Source of the DNA: Nelumbo lutea
Taxonomy: Eukaryota > Streptophyta > Magnoliopsida > Proteales > Nelumbonaceae
DNA length: 64,000 bases
Direction: 5' to 3'
Assembly: GCA_022828595.1 (NCBI GenBank)
Contig: JAKGHH010000004.1
Coordinates: 83,976,270-84,040,269, forward strand
Position 1 is the stretch's first letter. Each line of letters opens with the position of its first letter. Below the pieces are notes generated by a model. It did not search any database. It was not told the origin of the DNA and was given only the letters and a program-made list of their open reading frames with translations. The position numbers were made by a program, and so were the translations under genes. Positions 42,820 to 55,734 of the stretch are shown here, one piece after another.

Positions 42820-43031
42820 GGGAGGAAGGGGAGGGGAACTATCCATATTGGATAAGTGGGGATTGTAGGGTATATGGGGGATCAAGGCTTCCCGAGGTCC
42901 TTGTCTCCCTAGCTATGAATAAAATTTATTTTTTACTAGAGACATTTTTACTGATTTAGGAGACCAATAAATGAACGTTCCTTTTAAGAGATTTACTTTT
43001 TTTTTTTTGGCCAAGAACTAGTCTATTACAG

Positions 43032-43332
43032 GTTGTTTAGTTTGCAATTGGAATTGGAATCAAAATCCTTTAGAATCGGAATCGGAATGGTCTATTTTTA
43101 TAGTCTGTTTGGTTCATACAATAATAGAAATAGGAATTAAAATCAACAGGAATGTGATTTCATTCCCAAGGGAGGGATAGAGAATGGCTATTCCCTCAAA
43201 TAGGGGAATGCCATTCCAGCAGGAATGAAAATGAAATTCCGATTCCACTCAACTAAACAGTTGGAATCAGAATAGTTCTTTCCGATTCTGATTCTGACTC
43301 TATATCCCTATTCCCGCTAACCAAACGGGGCC
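43032..43332. mobile_element. Harbinger/Tourist-like MITE
   Basis: The right end CCAAACGGGGCC is intact; the left end (GGTTGTTTAGTTTGC) is diverged. The interior GGAATGGCTATTCCC and CATTCCAGCAGG words match the copies at 8,960, 9,323 and 37,178. The target duplication is unclear. Confidence 0.6.
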
Positions 43333-44375
43333 TAAATATTACCATATGGTTGTATTTAATTTCCGAAAATTATTGAAATTGAGAAAGCTGTGGGAAAGTT
43401 ATTGAGTGATTTAAAAAAAAAAAAAAAAAAAACTGCAACCTTAGTGACGTTAATTAATTTACAAAGATTTACCATGCTGAAACAATAATGTACCTTGAGA
43501 TGGCAATTTTAATTTTTGTTGGTATTACTGCTGATTGGGGTGCAATTCGCCGATTCGGATTGGTCCAAATTAGCATTTTACACTGTTTTAGACTCGGGTC
43601 ATGAGCCATTTGAATTGCTGAAGGTGTATACTAGTTTAATTTTTGGCATCAAATAATATTTGCAGTAGAATGAAGGTGAAAGCGTTTGGCAATGGCATTA
43701 ACAAAATAATCTATAAGTAAATAGTTTTTAATTTCTCATCAATTGCCACAAAAAAATATTAATATGACCGTCGCATTAGACCGTTTTTCTTGTAGTGGGT
43801 GATAGAAATACGGCAATTTCAAAATTAAGTCCAACTTAAATCCCACTAATACTACTCATGGCCCAGCAGCTAAGATGGTCACTCATGCGTCTCGCTTTGA
43901 ATACCGAGACTTTCTATCAAATTCGTATAATTGCATGCTCTCCGTGATATGGTCAGTGGACTTCATGTGCACCTGCTTTTCCACTCTTTAATCTCACTAT
44001 AATGTATAACATGTAATACCAAAAAATCCCACTAAAACCCAAATGGAAACCAAAACTACCCAACTAAACGTGAGAAAAGATGGGCAACTTGGTGAGTCTT
44101 AGCCCGGTTGTTGATGTAATCGACTGTGTGCCAAATATGGGTCAAGTACTTTATAGTCTGATAACACCCACCTCTTAATTGGGAAACTTGAAATGCAATA
44201 AGAAACAGAAATTAATAATTAATGAAGTGTATTAACAGCAAAAAGAAATTATGATAATAAATGAAGCTTGTTATGTCAACCAATATTTGTAAGTAGTTTT
44301 ATAGTTTTCTTTGTAGTAAAAGCTTATCATATTTGCGAGGTTCATTGAAAGTATCAATATATATCATACCATAGT
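43333..44375. other. Intergenic DNA with a SINE-like patch
   Basis: About 43,862-43,935 has CAGCAGCTAAGATGGTCACTC and a TTTGAATACCGAGAC piece that might be worn pol III boxes. Otherwise nothing is recognised. Confidence 0.3.
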
Positions 44376-44814
44376 TAGGGGTGTTCACGGTTTGGACGGA
44401 ATCGGTATTATGATTTTTGGAAAATCAGTAATTAGAATTGAACCGAAGTTAGTCAGTTAATCGGTTGACTGGTTTGATTAATTGACGATTTTTTGGTTTT
44501 TAATTTTTATAATATATTATAAATATATATGTAAAATAAAAGTTATAAATGTATATAAAATATTATATTTTAAATAATAAATAATATATTCATAATATAT
44601 ATTAAATATAATATACATAAATATATATAAAATATATATGTATAGTGGTCGGTTTGGTTAACCGCCAGTTCTATATTGGTTAACTAAAACTGAACTGGTA
44701 CCTTCAATTTTTTAAAAACACCGGATCGACCAATTCAGTTAATCGATTTTTCAGTTTAGTTTCAGTCGATTTTTTTAGCCAATTCAGTTTTTCGGTGTTT
44801 TTTGCTCACCTCTA
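44376..44814. mobile_element. hAT-like MITE with perfect 8-bp duplication
   Basis: The ends TAGGGGTGTTCACGG and TGCTCACCTCTA are flanked by identical ACCATAGT (44,368-44,375 and 44,815-44,822). Subterminal GGTTAACTAAAACTG/CAGTTAATCGG words and an AT-rich core resemble 337-809. Confidence 0.85.
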
Positions 44815-46071
44815 ACCATAGTATTGATTTTCATAGCAAAAGTTGGGCAAAATACTAAAAACTAAGAAATATCTTCTTTCTTGCTTCCATTGAACCTTGC
44901 TTTTCCATAGGGATTATCAATTTCCTGAATAGGCCATATGTGGAACACTAAGAACTAGGAGTATTGATATTGTTTTGAGTGTAAACCCAGAAAACAGTTT
45001 ATCCAACTTGTGAACCTGACTTAAGCCAACCCAAAAAAAAAGCGGGTTCAAATCCCCCATGTCCAGACCTTAAAAGAATTTGCATGGTTTTAAAAAAACA
45101 ATGTAGAAACAGAACCATTTTGGCAATCAGTTTTTAGGTTAATGGTTCGATCGTCCAGTTCAAACAGACGGCCTGTTCTGATAACAAAAATGTTAAAAAA
45201 AAATGTCAAAAACCGTTAAACAAATCGACCACCCGAGTCAATGGACCGTTAACTGATCCAACAATTTTTTACCAAAAATTGGATTTGGAATAAAACGGAA
45301 CCAGTTGAGCCATTGACCGAATGGCAATTCAAAAACAATGAGAATTTGGTTTGAATCCGGTTGGGTCACTTCTTTTCACACGAATGGTTTGGATCAGATT
45401 TGCTCTTGCATTATAGATTTAGATTCCCTTGCGCAGTTGAGCCATTAACCTGTAATCAACCCTAACCTGAATATTTACCATTAGGGTCTAGCCTTTGACA
45501 ATCTAACTTGAAATCTGACCTGACCCAAGTAACCCAAAATCACTTTGATTTGGCATGAAGCCTGCCTCGACCCAACCGTATCCAACCCAATTACCAGTCT
45601 AAATCCTTAGGATTGTTTAACTTGTAGCCCTAGCCCCTGGCTAACATATACATGCGTTGGAAAAAGAAAAACAGTTTGGCTGTTTGAGCTAAATCTATAA
45701 TGTAGGAGTAGGAGCAAACTATGAAATTAATCTAGCAAATATTAAATGACTTTAGTAAGAAATTCCAACCCTTCATGAGTAGGCTTCACAATTAATTATT
45801 AATTATTAGTAACAAATTTAATACATAGTACCACGCCCATCATCATCATTCAAGCACGCTTTGACCTCTTTTTGACATATAATGAATTGATAGTCGAGAG
45901 AGAAGCCATACACATAGTACGATAAAACAATTAATGTTATTTTCCTTGTCATCAAAATGCTGAGAAAACGCAAATTGGTTGTCAAACACAAGTGTCCATG
46001 TCTCTATCAGACGTTTGAATCATCTCCCATGACAAACCTTAGTGCACTACTGTTTAATTTTAAGACCAAAG
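44815..46071. other. Intergenic DNA with repeat remnants
   Basis: About 45,085-45,365 starts GCATGGTTTTAAAAAAACAATG and belongs to the GGTTTTTAAAACC family. About 45,430-45,640 is rich in CAACCCTAACCTGA words, a scrap of the GGGTTGGGTT-type element. No gene. Confidence 0.4.
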
Positions 46072-46617
46072 TGTATTAAAGTAGGGTAAAATACAAAAAA
46101 CTCCCTGAAATTTCTGACAATCATAAAAATCTCTTTTATAGTTTCATTTTGACAAATATCTTCTCTGAACTTTTGAGAAATTCAACAAAAACCCCTATTT
46201 CGTTATAGATTGATGCATCAGGTTTTTCTAAATATCCATTCTATCTTTTTATAAATTATTTTGCATACAAAATTATTTATATAACCCCATTTTAACTTAA
46301 CAAAAACCTCTTTTACCGATCATTTCAGTAATTTTACATACAAAATTCCTGAAATATTTTTTTTGTTGAGTTAAAATAGGATTATTTCAATAATTTTGTA
46401 TGTAAAATAATTTATAAAAAGGTAGAATAGATATTTAGAAAAAACCTATATATCAATCTAACGTTTTTCATCTAGAACAATAACAAAAAGGAGGATTTGA
46501 TTGAATTTTTAAAAAGTTCAGAGGAGATATTTATTAAAATAAAATTATAGAAAAAGTTTTTATAATTGTCAGAAACTTTTGGGAAGAATTTTGTATTTCT
46601 CCCTTCTTTAATGCAGT
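46072..46617. mobile_element. Long foldback element, arms of about 250 bp
   Basis: GTAGGGTAAAATACAAAAAA, then TTTCTGACAATCATAAAAAT, at the left pair with ATTTTTATAATTGTC...TTTGTATTTCTCCCTT-like sequence at the right. Inner words (GTTCAGAGGAGATATTT versus ATATCTTCTCTGAAC) also pair, so almost the whole element is one imperfect hairpin. No coding capacity is seen. Confidence 0.75.
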
Positions 46618-47984
46618 AGACTCGCTCCTCTCTCCTTCTCCCTCAAGTCCTTAAAATATTATTTCTTAATGTGGCAAAGTCACTTCTGAAGTTGAATTAA
46701 ATTCCAAATGGAAGTGGCACTGAATAACCAGAGAGATAAAAAGCACCCACCATTCATAAAAAAAAAAAAAAGCCTTCTTTTAATCCTCTCTCCTCTCTCC
46801 TGATTAAAATGAATATATATATCTTATCATTGGAAAAGGGGCCACGGAACGGCGAAGGTATTTGTTTATCTCTTCCGATTTCAACTTTCTTTCAATGACT
46901 CAAATCCAGCAATCATCAAAGCCAACAATGACTTTACACATAGTACCCTTATAATTAAAAATAATAATATAAGCTTCAAAAGAAGTACCCGTGCAAATTA
47001 TAAATCAATGTGTTAATTAGTCATCTTTTGATTAATTATTTCATGGGCCACATACCACTTCTAGCCGGCTTCTGATTCCCTAACCCTACAGTCCATCTAT
47101 GAAAATGAATTTTTAGACTAGAGGGGGGCACGTGCAATGTACACTCAGCTTGAAAAAAAAAAAGTTGAGTTGTTACATTGTAACTTTAGTTTATTTTGTC
47201 TTACATTGATGATAGTCTTTTTTGGGCTCTATCCATTCAGATTTTACATTGTTTTGGGCTCGGCTTATGATGATTTATTAAAATATCCGATTTACACAAT
47301 TACACCATTAAATTTACGGAGAATAATGGTTAACATAGGGTCAGAATTTTTAGGCTCAAATTGGGGTGGGTGTTAGTTCGAAATTTATGTCAATTTATGA
47401 ACGGGCATTGATGTTTAGAGTATGAATTTTTGACATTTTGAATGCTTATAACTTTACGGTAAAAATCAGAAATCTGCATTAGATTTATTCATACTTTTCT
47501 GTTAAATTTATGATTTTGCCTTTTATTTAAATCCAACAACATTGTGTTATAGAACTAAAGATTTTAATTATCTTTTTTCTTTCTTTTTTTTATGGGCCAA
47601 TATATCATTGTTATTCTTGTTCATGCAGTAGCCACCATAAAAAATGTCTTTGAGTCAGATTATTTGGATAATCTAATCAATTTTGCCTTGGTGCGCTTTT
47701 GTTAAGGAGATTCCTTTTAAATGCATAATATATGTAAAAGAATCAATTCACGTCCATAGATACAGATCATTTTATCAATACAAACTAGGTGCTACCATTA
47801 ATATAATTGTATGCCATTTATTTTTTATTTGTTTATTAAAATATATCATGCAGATAAGTAAATTAAGAAAAGATGATATTAACATGTTTAGAGAGGCCAA
47901 TAAAACAAGCTGATGTCCTGCTTGCAAATTTTGGCAAAGATAATCTACTAATCTTCCTACTTATTTTTCTTATGGCTTAGTTTG
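46618..47984. other. Intergenic DNA, nothing recognised
   Basis: AT-rich, with CT-rich patches near 46,780. Open frames up to 79 codons have no motifs. Confidence 0.4.
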
Positions 47985-48293
47985 GAAGGAGTACAAATAC
48001 AAATATGCATAGTGTAAATACATACGAAATGGGGGTTTTTATAGGTCAGTCCACCCCTAAAAATCTAGAGCTCCATTCTAGGGGTGGACTGATTACTGAC
48101 CGTGGATTGATGCCAAATTCATGGGCAGGATGCGATTTATAGGGGGAGCTACTAGTAGATTAGGAGGGGGCTGCAGTTCAGATTTCTGAGGGGGATTGCA
48201 GTCCAAAAACCCCTACAAAATAATACAAAATACAAAGTTTTATACTCTATAAATTTGTATTTGTACTCCTTCCAAACTGACCTGTATAGAATT
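47985..48293. mobile_element. MITE of the AGTTTGGAAGGAGTAC type with an inner insertion
   Basis: TTAGTTTGGAAGGAGTACAA at the left pairs with TTGTACTCCTTCCAAACTGA at the right. The middle contains its own inverted pair (GTCCACCCCTA and TAGGGGTGGAC, about 48,052-48,090). Related to the 124-bp element at 50,433. Confidence 0.65.
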
Positions 48294-49490
48294 GCCTAAT
48301 AATGATAGAAGATTAAATGATGAAAAAAGACTTGGTTTGCCAAAAGCTCGAATTCGATGGAAATAATCATATAGCATTTTTTTCTTTTCTTTGGGTTGGG
48401 TTTGAGCTTGAGAGGGAGTGCTTTGTAAGCTGTTTTGTGGGGTAAGGCGGGCTATGTCGATATCGTCCCCTGTATCTTTGCCTTTCTCTTTCGATAATGA
48501 TTAATAAAATTTTCAAGTGATTGCTTCTGCATCTGGAGTAAACTTAGGGGCTTCAAAATTTTATAATATATATATATCTAATAATCACATATACTTAGGA
48601 TTCATCCTCATACTCAAATGAATGTGTAAACTTGTGGAGTGAGGAGATGGAACATAGTTATAATAATCTAATTATGCATATGAGACTATATATGCATGAT
48701 GGGACACTTGTCACAGACTGAATGGAAGTGCACCACAATTGAAGCGCAAAAAAGATAGAACAGATCCAGGACTAGATCTAATAGGCACAGCATAGTAAAC
48801 ACATTCAATGCGCACTTGATAAATATTCTGAAAACTGTCAAAAGTGATTTTTAATCTTTTTTAAGAATAAATTAAATGTATTTTAAGGGACAAGTGTTCA
48901 AAAATTTTCAAAATACTTGTTAAAAGGGCTTATAATGTGGTGCTTACCTAATCTGAACTGAACAGATCCCGACTAGGTTTTAGGCAAACCTACACTCTTT
49001 AGGTCAAGATGGAAATTAGATTATTATGAGCCCACCAGATCTTGAACCCTTTTTATCACCATGAGGGAAGTACTGGGATCCAATTGACCTTTATTGTGAT
49101 TATGTGATTGACCTTTTATTTAATATACTGTATATAATTATATAGTGCCTTATACTTTTATTAAATACAATAAGCACATTCTTGTTTGGTAGGCCCTACT
49201 TATGACTATGAGCAGTAAGGTGCTAAACCCATTGACTTATATATTCTACAGGTTTGAGTTATTTGGCTCCAATTGCCTCCTTATAGGAGCAATCCTAGAT
49301 TTATAGCTGAACTTTGGGGCAAGAGATTTTTGCCCAAGGGCATATTCGCACATTGCAATTTGAAGTTTTAAACTGCCACTAAATCACAGAACGGCTATCA
49401 GGCTTTTTTTTTCCAATTTATCTATTATGACACTTGGTTTTTTTTTATAATAGATAATAAAGAAATAAAATAGAGCTCTTGTGAGAAATG
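48294..49490. other. Intergenic DNA, nothing recognised
   Basis: No gene, RNA gene or bounded element supported. Confidence 0.4.
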
Positions 49491-49743
49491 CATGGTTTTC
49501 GAACTGCCGTTGACTTGGATGGTTGGACCGTTTGGCTCAAGAATTGTCCAAGCAATCAGTTCCGTTTTACTTTAAACTTAGTCCCTAGTCAAAAACTGTT
49601 GAATCAGTCAACAACTCGTTGATCCAAGCGGTCAAACTGTCAATCCATTAACTTATTCAATGATTTTTTGTCATTTTTTATTTTTAATTTTTTTATTTTT
49701 GTTGTCAAAATGGTTCTATTTTGGATCGATTTTTAATACCATG
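49491..49743. mobile_element. MITE of the GGTTTTTAAAACC family
   Basis: CATGGTTTTCGAACTG at the left and ATTTTTAATACCATG at the right form an inverted pair. Inner words GGTTGGACCGTTTGG and AGTCAAAAACTG match the copies at 20,612, 21,298 and 45,085. Confidence 0.55.
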
Positions 49744-50432
49744 GGAAAATGGTTGCAAATATTCTCTAATTTACCAAGGCATTAAATGATGAAGAAGTGA
49801 TCAGGAGGGCAGAGAGAGAGAGAGAGAATTTAGTATCCTTTGTTAATTGATCCTAGAACTTGGGATTAAGAAGAGAGTAGGAATAAGACTCTGAAACCAT
49901 GAAAGTAATTAAGGATTTAAAGTATTTCTGCTTTTCTATCCGGCGTTGACATGAGAAGTTGGTATCTAAACCCAATTATAGCCCTTTTTTTCTTATATAT
50001 ACAGAAAACTTGGTTAATTATAGTAATCAACCTTCCCAACCTTTTTAGTACTAAAACCATTTTGGTGGGTGGGTCATCTCTTCCGAACATTAAGGCTTTT
50101 TATTAGGAAGTTGATACAAACTATCAATGAATGTGAGAGGTTCAAACTTCAAACAATACAAAATATACACCTAGTGCCTCTATGGCCCCCTGATTAATGT
50201 GTGCGCCCCTTGTTTCAAGGGTGAGAATGAGTATTAATCAGCTTTACATCTCAAACATGTTGTAAACCACCATCAAATGTTCATAATCTGTTCCCTTCAC
50301 ATAGAACCAAAAAAAATGCAAGAATACCTAAAAACAAGGATCATAAATCATAATGCCCATTACTTAATAGCCTTATCATGGTCATCAGCATTATTACTAA
50401 TTAGATCTCATATCATCATGTGATGAATTTAA

Positions 50433-50556
50433 GGCTCAGTTTGGAAGGAATATGAATACGAATATAAATATGTATAGTATAAATACATATAAAATATACA
50501 AAATATAAGATTTTTCACTCTACATATTTGCATTTGTGCTCCTTCCAAATGGAATC
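50433..50556. mobile_element. Short Harbinger-like MITE (124 bp)
   Basis: The ends GGCTCAGTTTGGAAGGAAT and CCTTCCAAATGGAATC are flanked by TAA on both sides. It is a compact version of the element at 47,985. Confidence 0.7.
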
Positions 50557-50581
50557 TAAAGGAATTGTGGTAGATAATTTA

Positions 50582-51290
50582 GGTTGTTTTTGGTATTATT
50601 ATTGTTTTGCCAATCAATACAAATTGATAAAAAAATGTGTTGTGTAGACTTGACAAAAAGTTGACTCAACCCAACCCAAAAAAAACAGGGTTAGGGGCTC
50701 ATATTTAGCTATTTGAATTTAAGAATGATCCGACTCAAATTGACCCAAAAAATTGAGTTGGGTTGGGTCATGGGTCAACCCACTGACCCTATTATCAAGT
50801 CTAATTAGAAGTATTTATGCATTGTTAAAAGTTTCCATTCTTTAATTTTTACTATTTAGTTTTTACTCTTTATTGTTTATTCTTTGAATTGTTAAATGTT
50901 CAAATTTTTTTTATTTTATATTTAAAATTTTAATGTTAATTCTTTTAAATTTGGTTTTTTATCTATTTTTTATTTTTTAAATATCAAATATTTGTTTAGA
51001 TGACTTGAGTTGACCCATGAGTCAACCCTAACCCGAACATTTAGGATTAGGGACTACCAATTATCAACCTAACCCAAAGTTCAACCCGACCCGAAATCAA
51101 CCTAAAGTTATTTGACCCAACCCAAACCCGACCCACCCAACCCAATTGCTAGTTAAGTATCACTACATCACATATGAGAGTTACTTCAATTAAAAAAAAA
51201 TACATGCACAAAAATAATTATTGACGTTTATTATTATTGAAGGTAGAAACAGCAATTTGTATCAATCTGCAAATGGTAACAAATGCAACC
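50582..51290. mobile_element. Harbinger-like MITE with a nested repeat
   Basis: The ends GGTTGTTTTTGGTATT and GGTAACAAATGCAACC are flanked by TTA on both sides. The outer parts match 53,665-53,944 (CCAATCAATACAAATTG, GAGAGTTACTTCAATT). The centre, about 50,647-51,163, is foreign: GACTTGACAAAAAGTTGACTC and CCCAACCCAATTGC ends around an AT-rich core. Confidence 0.65.
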
Positions 51291-52343
51291 TTAATGAGAT
51301 AGTGAGAATTGTTCATTTATTGTTGATTCACTAAGAAGAGAAACAAAAATGGTCAAATCATCATCTCTAGTGAAGGAGTGAGTAATGACCACTAAGACTT
51401 CACTTATTACACGTTTGAAATCCCTAGGGTTCTTAATTTCACTACTAATTATTTTACCTAACTCAATGGAGGGGGGGGGGGGGAACGTCTTATTATATAG
51501 ATTAATTTAAAAAAAAAAATTGAAGTCAGTGGGCGAGAAGAGAATATAATCATAAAAGGCCATGGGTTGGGTTCTTGTTAAAAGGACAACTTTTGCAAAA
51601 AGAAAATGAACAGCAAAACTTGCAAAAAGTATAAGTCTTTGAGAAAAAAAAAAAAAAAAGATTGCAATGAGATAAAGAAAAGACATATGCTCGGATTTGG
51701 CACCGCTCAATTAATCAAATGCCCTCCTCCGATCTTTTTTTTTTTTTGTTTTTGAGATGACACCAATCATCAGTCATCATCTTCTTGGGTTCATTCAAAA
51801 TCACCACCTGTACCCACCACATCTCTCTCTCTTTCTCTGTCCTCTCTCTTTCTGAATCCAGTTCTATTCAATGTTTTTTAAGAAATGGGCAATTCATTCA
51901 TTGGTTAACTGACTGATCATGATTTAGACAGACACAAACCAGTGATAGAAAATATAACATTTTTTTACATTGAACTGACAATGAAACCAGGTGTGGTTTG
52001 GATTGTTTTATGACTGAAATCCATGGGGTTTGCTGGTTCTGCACAGTTTTCTTCTCATTCTAGCCCAATTAGGGCTTTCTTTTGTAGTAAACTCACCTAT
52101 TTCATCTCAAAGTGGAGAGATGATTTGGACAATCCAAAGCCCGTACCACATTTGCAACTCCGGATTGATATGTATGCAATCTTCCTAAATCTTGTTCTTG
52201 AATAATGACATCATCTGTTCAATGCTTCAATTTTTAATTTGAAATCTCAAGGAGAGAAAGAGCTCAGTTTGCATTACGTAGTAAGATCTTCACATGGGGC
52301 CTTTTGTCCCCAACATTCCTACCATCTCTCTCTCTCTCTCTGG

Positions 52344-52680
52344 GCAGAAATGTTTCGTAGATGATGACCCAAATTATGTAATGCAGAAATACAGAGAGAG
52401 AGAGAGAGGGAGATATACAGAGCTTCAGTTGCCCACTATATGTTTTGTATATGAACCCAAATTAATATATGTAATGCAGAAATACAGAGAGAGAGAGAGA
52501 GATGTACAGAGTTTCATTTGTCCCATCTCTCTCTGTCTAGTATATATTATCAGAACAGACATGTAGTGGGCAAAAATGTTTTGTAGATCACCCAAATTTA
52601 TATATATATATATATATATATAATGCAGAAATGGCTCAGAGAGACAGAGAGAGATGTACAGATCGAGCTTCATTTGTCAG
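52344..52680 (+). repeat. Three diverged tandem repeats of roughly 100-130 bp
   Basis: Each unit has TTTTGTA, ACCCAAATT, ATGTAATGCAGAAAT, a CAGAGAGAGAGAGA run, ATGTACAGA and CTTCATTTGTC-like endings. Units start near 52,350, 52,442 and 52,575. The AG and AT microsatellites inside them vary in length. Non-coding. Confidence 0.7.
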
Positions 52681-53664
52681 TGTTCTGTATAGTAATGGAA
52701 GCTTCTAAATTCGTCTGAAAGCAGACAATAAAACCATAGGACTTAGCTAAGCTAGATGTTGACCCATGTTCATCGTACAGAAACTCCCAGAAAGAAAAGT
52801 GGGTCGTACAGGAGATTACTACTTAACCATGCATATATGTAGATAAAAATAGAAAACCCATCAACTAGTGCGCTGTCGTCTCAGATCCAAATCTCGCATG
52901 TCGCCTTAGAGCCTCTGCATTTCATTGTCTCGTTCCCATCTCAACTGTAGTTAATAAGACAGAAAAACAAAACAAAGTTGGGGATCTCAAGGCCAGGCCC
53001 GGCCGCCCACGTGAAGCAGAATTATAAGCAATTAATTCAGTCTCTCTAGCTCTTGGAGCAATAGAAAATGCCAATTTGACGTCGTTTCTTTCCTCATAAC
53101 CTCAGAGAAAAATAGTTCAGTTTATCAGAGAGCAAGTTCATTCCAGTGTGTTTCCTCTTGTTGTCGACAGATTGCACATGAAGTAGACGATGCATATGCA
53201 GCAACTATACGTGCATACACACCTCATGTTTTTGACTTTGGTTTTGTCATGCTTCTGATGACAAATTGACAATTAATTAATCATGCATGGCCGAAAGTTG
53301 AAACTTCTGTGGAGATTTAGAAAAGAAAAAACCAGAGATGTTCTGGACATGTACCATTCCAACTCATCTCAGAGAGTTCGGGAAGCTCTGAAATATTGAA
53401 TCCATCTATTATTTCTATACTATACCCACAAAAAGTTCAAAATTGGACAACGTCAGATCTGAATGAATTGTGAAGCCATCTCATTTGGCCTGTCATCCCA
53501 TTCCCAGTCATTAACTGGGCAAGCATGCAACCAAGACCACTTGAGAAAATATTAGTTGCAGAGTGGGGAACTGGGGAAGTGATGACAGTCACTTAATACC
53601 ACCTGACTAATCAATTCATCTGTTCGTTTCTGGGTTTCAGTTGGATGGTCTGGACTAATTCTAA

Positions 53665-53944
53665 GGTTGTGTTTGGTAATATTGTTGTTTCTACTTAAAA
53701 CCTTTTGTATTGATCAATACAAATTAATTGGTGCAAGATATGTATTGTCACGTTGTATTTGTGAGAATTACTTCAACTAGAATGATTAGACTTCAGTCCC
53801 TATGGAGCAAGAAATACCAATTTGGTGTTAATTTCTACAAGCAGTATAAATAACATTAACCTAAAAAAAAACAATTGTATATCAATTTATATTGATCAAC
53901 CCAAAACGTTTTAGGGAGAAACAGAAATGGTACCAAACACAACC
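53665..53944. mobile_element. Harbinger-like MITE, GGTTGTGTTTGG type
   Basis: The ends GGTTGTGTTTGGTA and TACCAAACACAACC are a perfect 14-bp inverted repeat. The flanks are TAA and TCA, so the duplication is imperfect. The inner ATTGATCAATACAAATT is shared with 50,582. Confidence 0.7.
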
Positions 53945-54176
53945 TCAGCTTATTGCCTGTCTGTATTTCAAATGGGCGATAGGAATTGGGAAGTGAGTGG
54001 TTATTCCCTTGTTAACTCTGGCACCTCTTTCCAAAGCTGTTGTGACATGACTCTACATATGGATGTGTTAGATTTGATAGAGAAATGAGAAATTTCTTTA
54101 CATTTCCTCTCAACTTTCTTTTCTCTTTGATTTTCTACCAAACCAAACAAAGCTTAATTGGATTGATGGAAGGTGA

Positions 54177-54456
54177 TGTAGGTGCATGTGGTAGGGTCCG
54201 GATGATGCCATGTGGCAGGGCCGGGAAGCAATCCTGGCCGTCCGTTGCTAACCACCTCCAGCTCATCCTAGGCGAGCTCGAGTATAAATAAGTGGTGTCA
54301 CTCCCTAGGCAAGCGATATTGGCTCTTTCTGCTCTCAAGCTCTCCATCTCCTGGGTGATCTCGTCTGACCCCCTTATTATGCGCTTACAAACTTGACCTC
54401 AGATTCTCCGCCCCTAGGATAACACTAGGGGCCTCTGATATACTTTCTCCTTCACA
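54177..54456 (+). mobile_element. Candidate solo LTR
   Basis: Starts TGTAGGTGCATGTGG and ends CTCCTTCACA (TG...CA). The flanks GGTGA and GGTCA match at 4 of 5. It contains a TATA box GAGTATAAATAAG (about 54,279-54,291) and a pyrimidine-rich stretch after it, as expected for an LTR. GC is higher than its surroundings. No partner LTR is in the window. Confidence 0.4.
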
Positions 54457-54871
54457 GGTCAGACTTACAGACCGTCGGCTTCATCAGCCCCTGACTAAGG
54501 AAGTGAAAGTACCTTGTTGCCCTCGGCCCATCCTTGGCAGAAACAAAAGATGATGGGTTTGATCAGCAGTGGCGAACTCATGACTAACTAATCCTTTTAG
54601 AGTTTCAAATGTGAATGCTTTTTTTTCCTTGTTTTTAGGAATAACCAACAGTGCAAAAAAAAAAACACGAAAACGAAAACAAAAATTACTTTTTTCCATT
54701 CCATAAGGTTGATATGGACTACCATTCATTGTGTCGAACACACACAAAAAGTCATAGAGTAGCATCCCTGTTCAAAGTCATAGGATAATTCAAAATATGC
54801 ACTATATTTTGTGCTCCACAATGTAACTGTGGCACTTGATATTATCTTGCTTCCTTTACTCCCCGTGTGAG

Positions 54872-55281
54872 TAGTGGTGTCAATTGGACCAGATTTGGTC
54901 TAACAAGATCCGGTTCAATATGAGTCCATTACAGATGGACCATGTCCAATTTAATACGATGAATACTTTGGAACATTTTGGATCAATCCAATTCATTGTC
55001 TCAACCATCCAATCTGTTCAAATTAGATTTAATTTAGATTGATTCTAACCCAAACCTGGTTCATTGGCAGCTATATTCTTATCTTCTATCAATGGACTAG
55101 ATATCGGTTCAATCCGACTTAATTTATAAATCCATTATGGATGACCAAGCCCAATCCAATCCAATAACTATTTTGGACCAGTAAGTCTGGACAAGCCCAA
55201 TTCCATATGTCTTATTGGTCCATCCAAATTGATTTTGATTCACATGAGATCTAACTCAAAACCGATTAATTGACACCCCAG
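54872..55281 (+). mobile_element. hAT-like MITE, TCCAATCC family (copy 2)
   Basis: Starts TAGTGGTGTCAATTGG and ends AATTGACACCCCAG. The flanks CGTGTGAG and TATGTGAG match at 6 of 8, both differences being transitions. Internal order is the same as 36,495-36,910. Confidence 0.75.
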
Positions 55282-55734
55282 TATGTGAGCACCTGCCACT
55301 CCCTGCATCCACATATAAACTGAACTGGATATTACAAATTTACAATTTGAAGAATAGATCCCCATCCTTTGGGTGGATAGAATGTTGTTATTTACAGCTC
55401 TAACAGTCTCCATGGGATGAACTCTAATATTTTCATGTACGTTCCTATAACGAGCATCCCATGGCAATCTTAGAGCTATGGCAACTCTCTCCAACAGAGC
55501 ATTTCTCTGTCTTAGTTAAAAGAAAGACAAGATACATTGTTGCCAATGCTGAAAAACCTCATGAGTCATCTGAATTTGGTTTTGTTGAATGTCAAAATTT
55601 ACATGTCCCAAACCACACAGCCATAGAGAATTTACATAAGAAGAAGAAATGAAACTCAGATTATTATTAGGTCCTCCCCACGGTATTTTCTGGACTGTGG
55701 AATGGTGAAATAAAATTGACACAAGGCAAACTAG

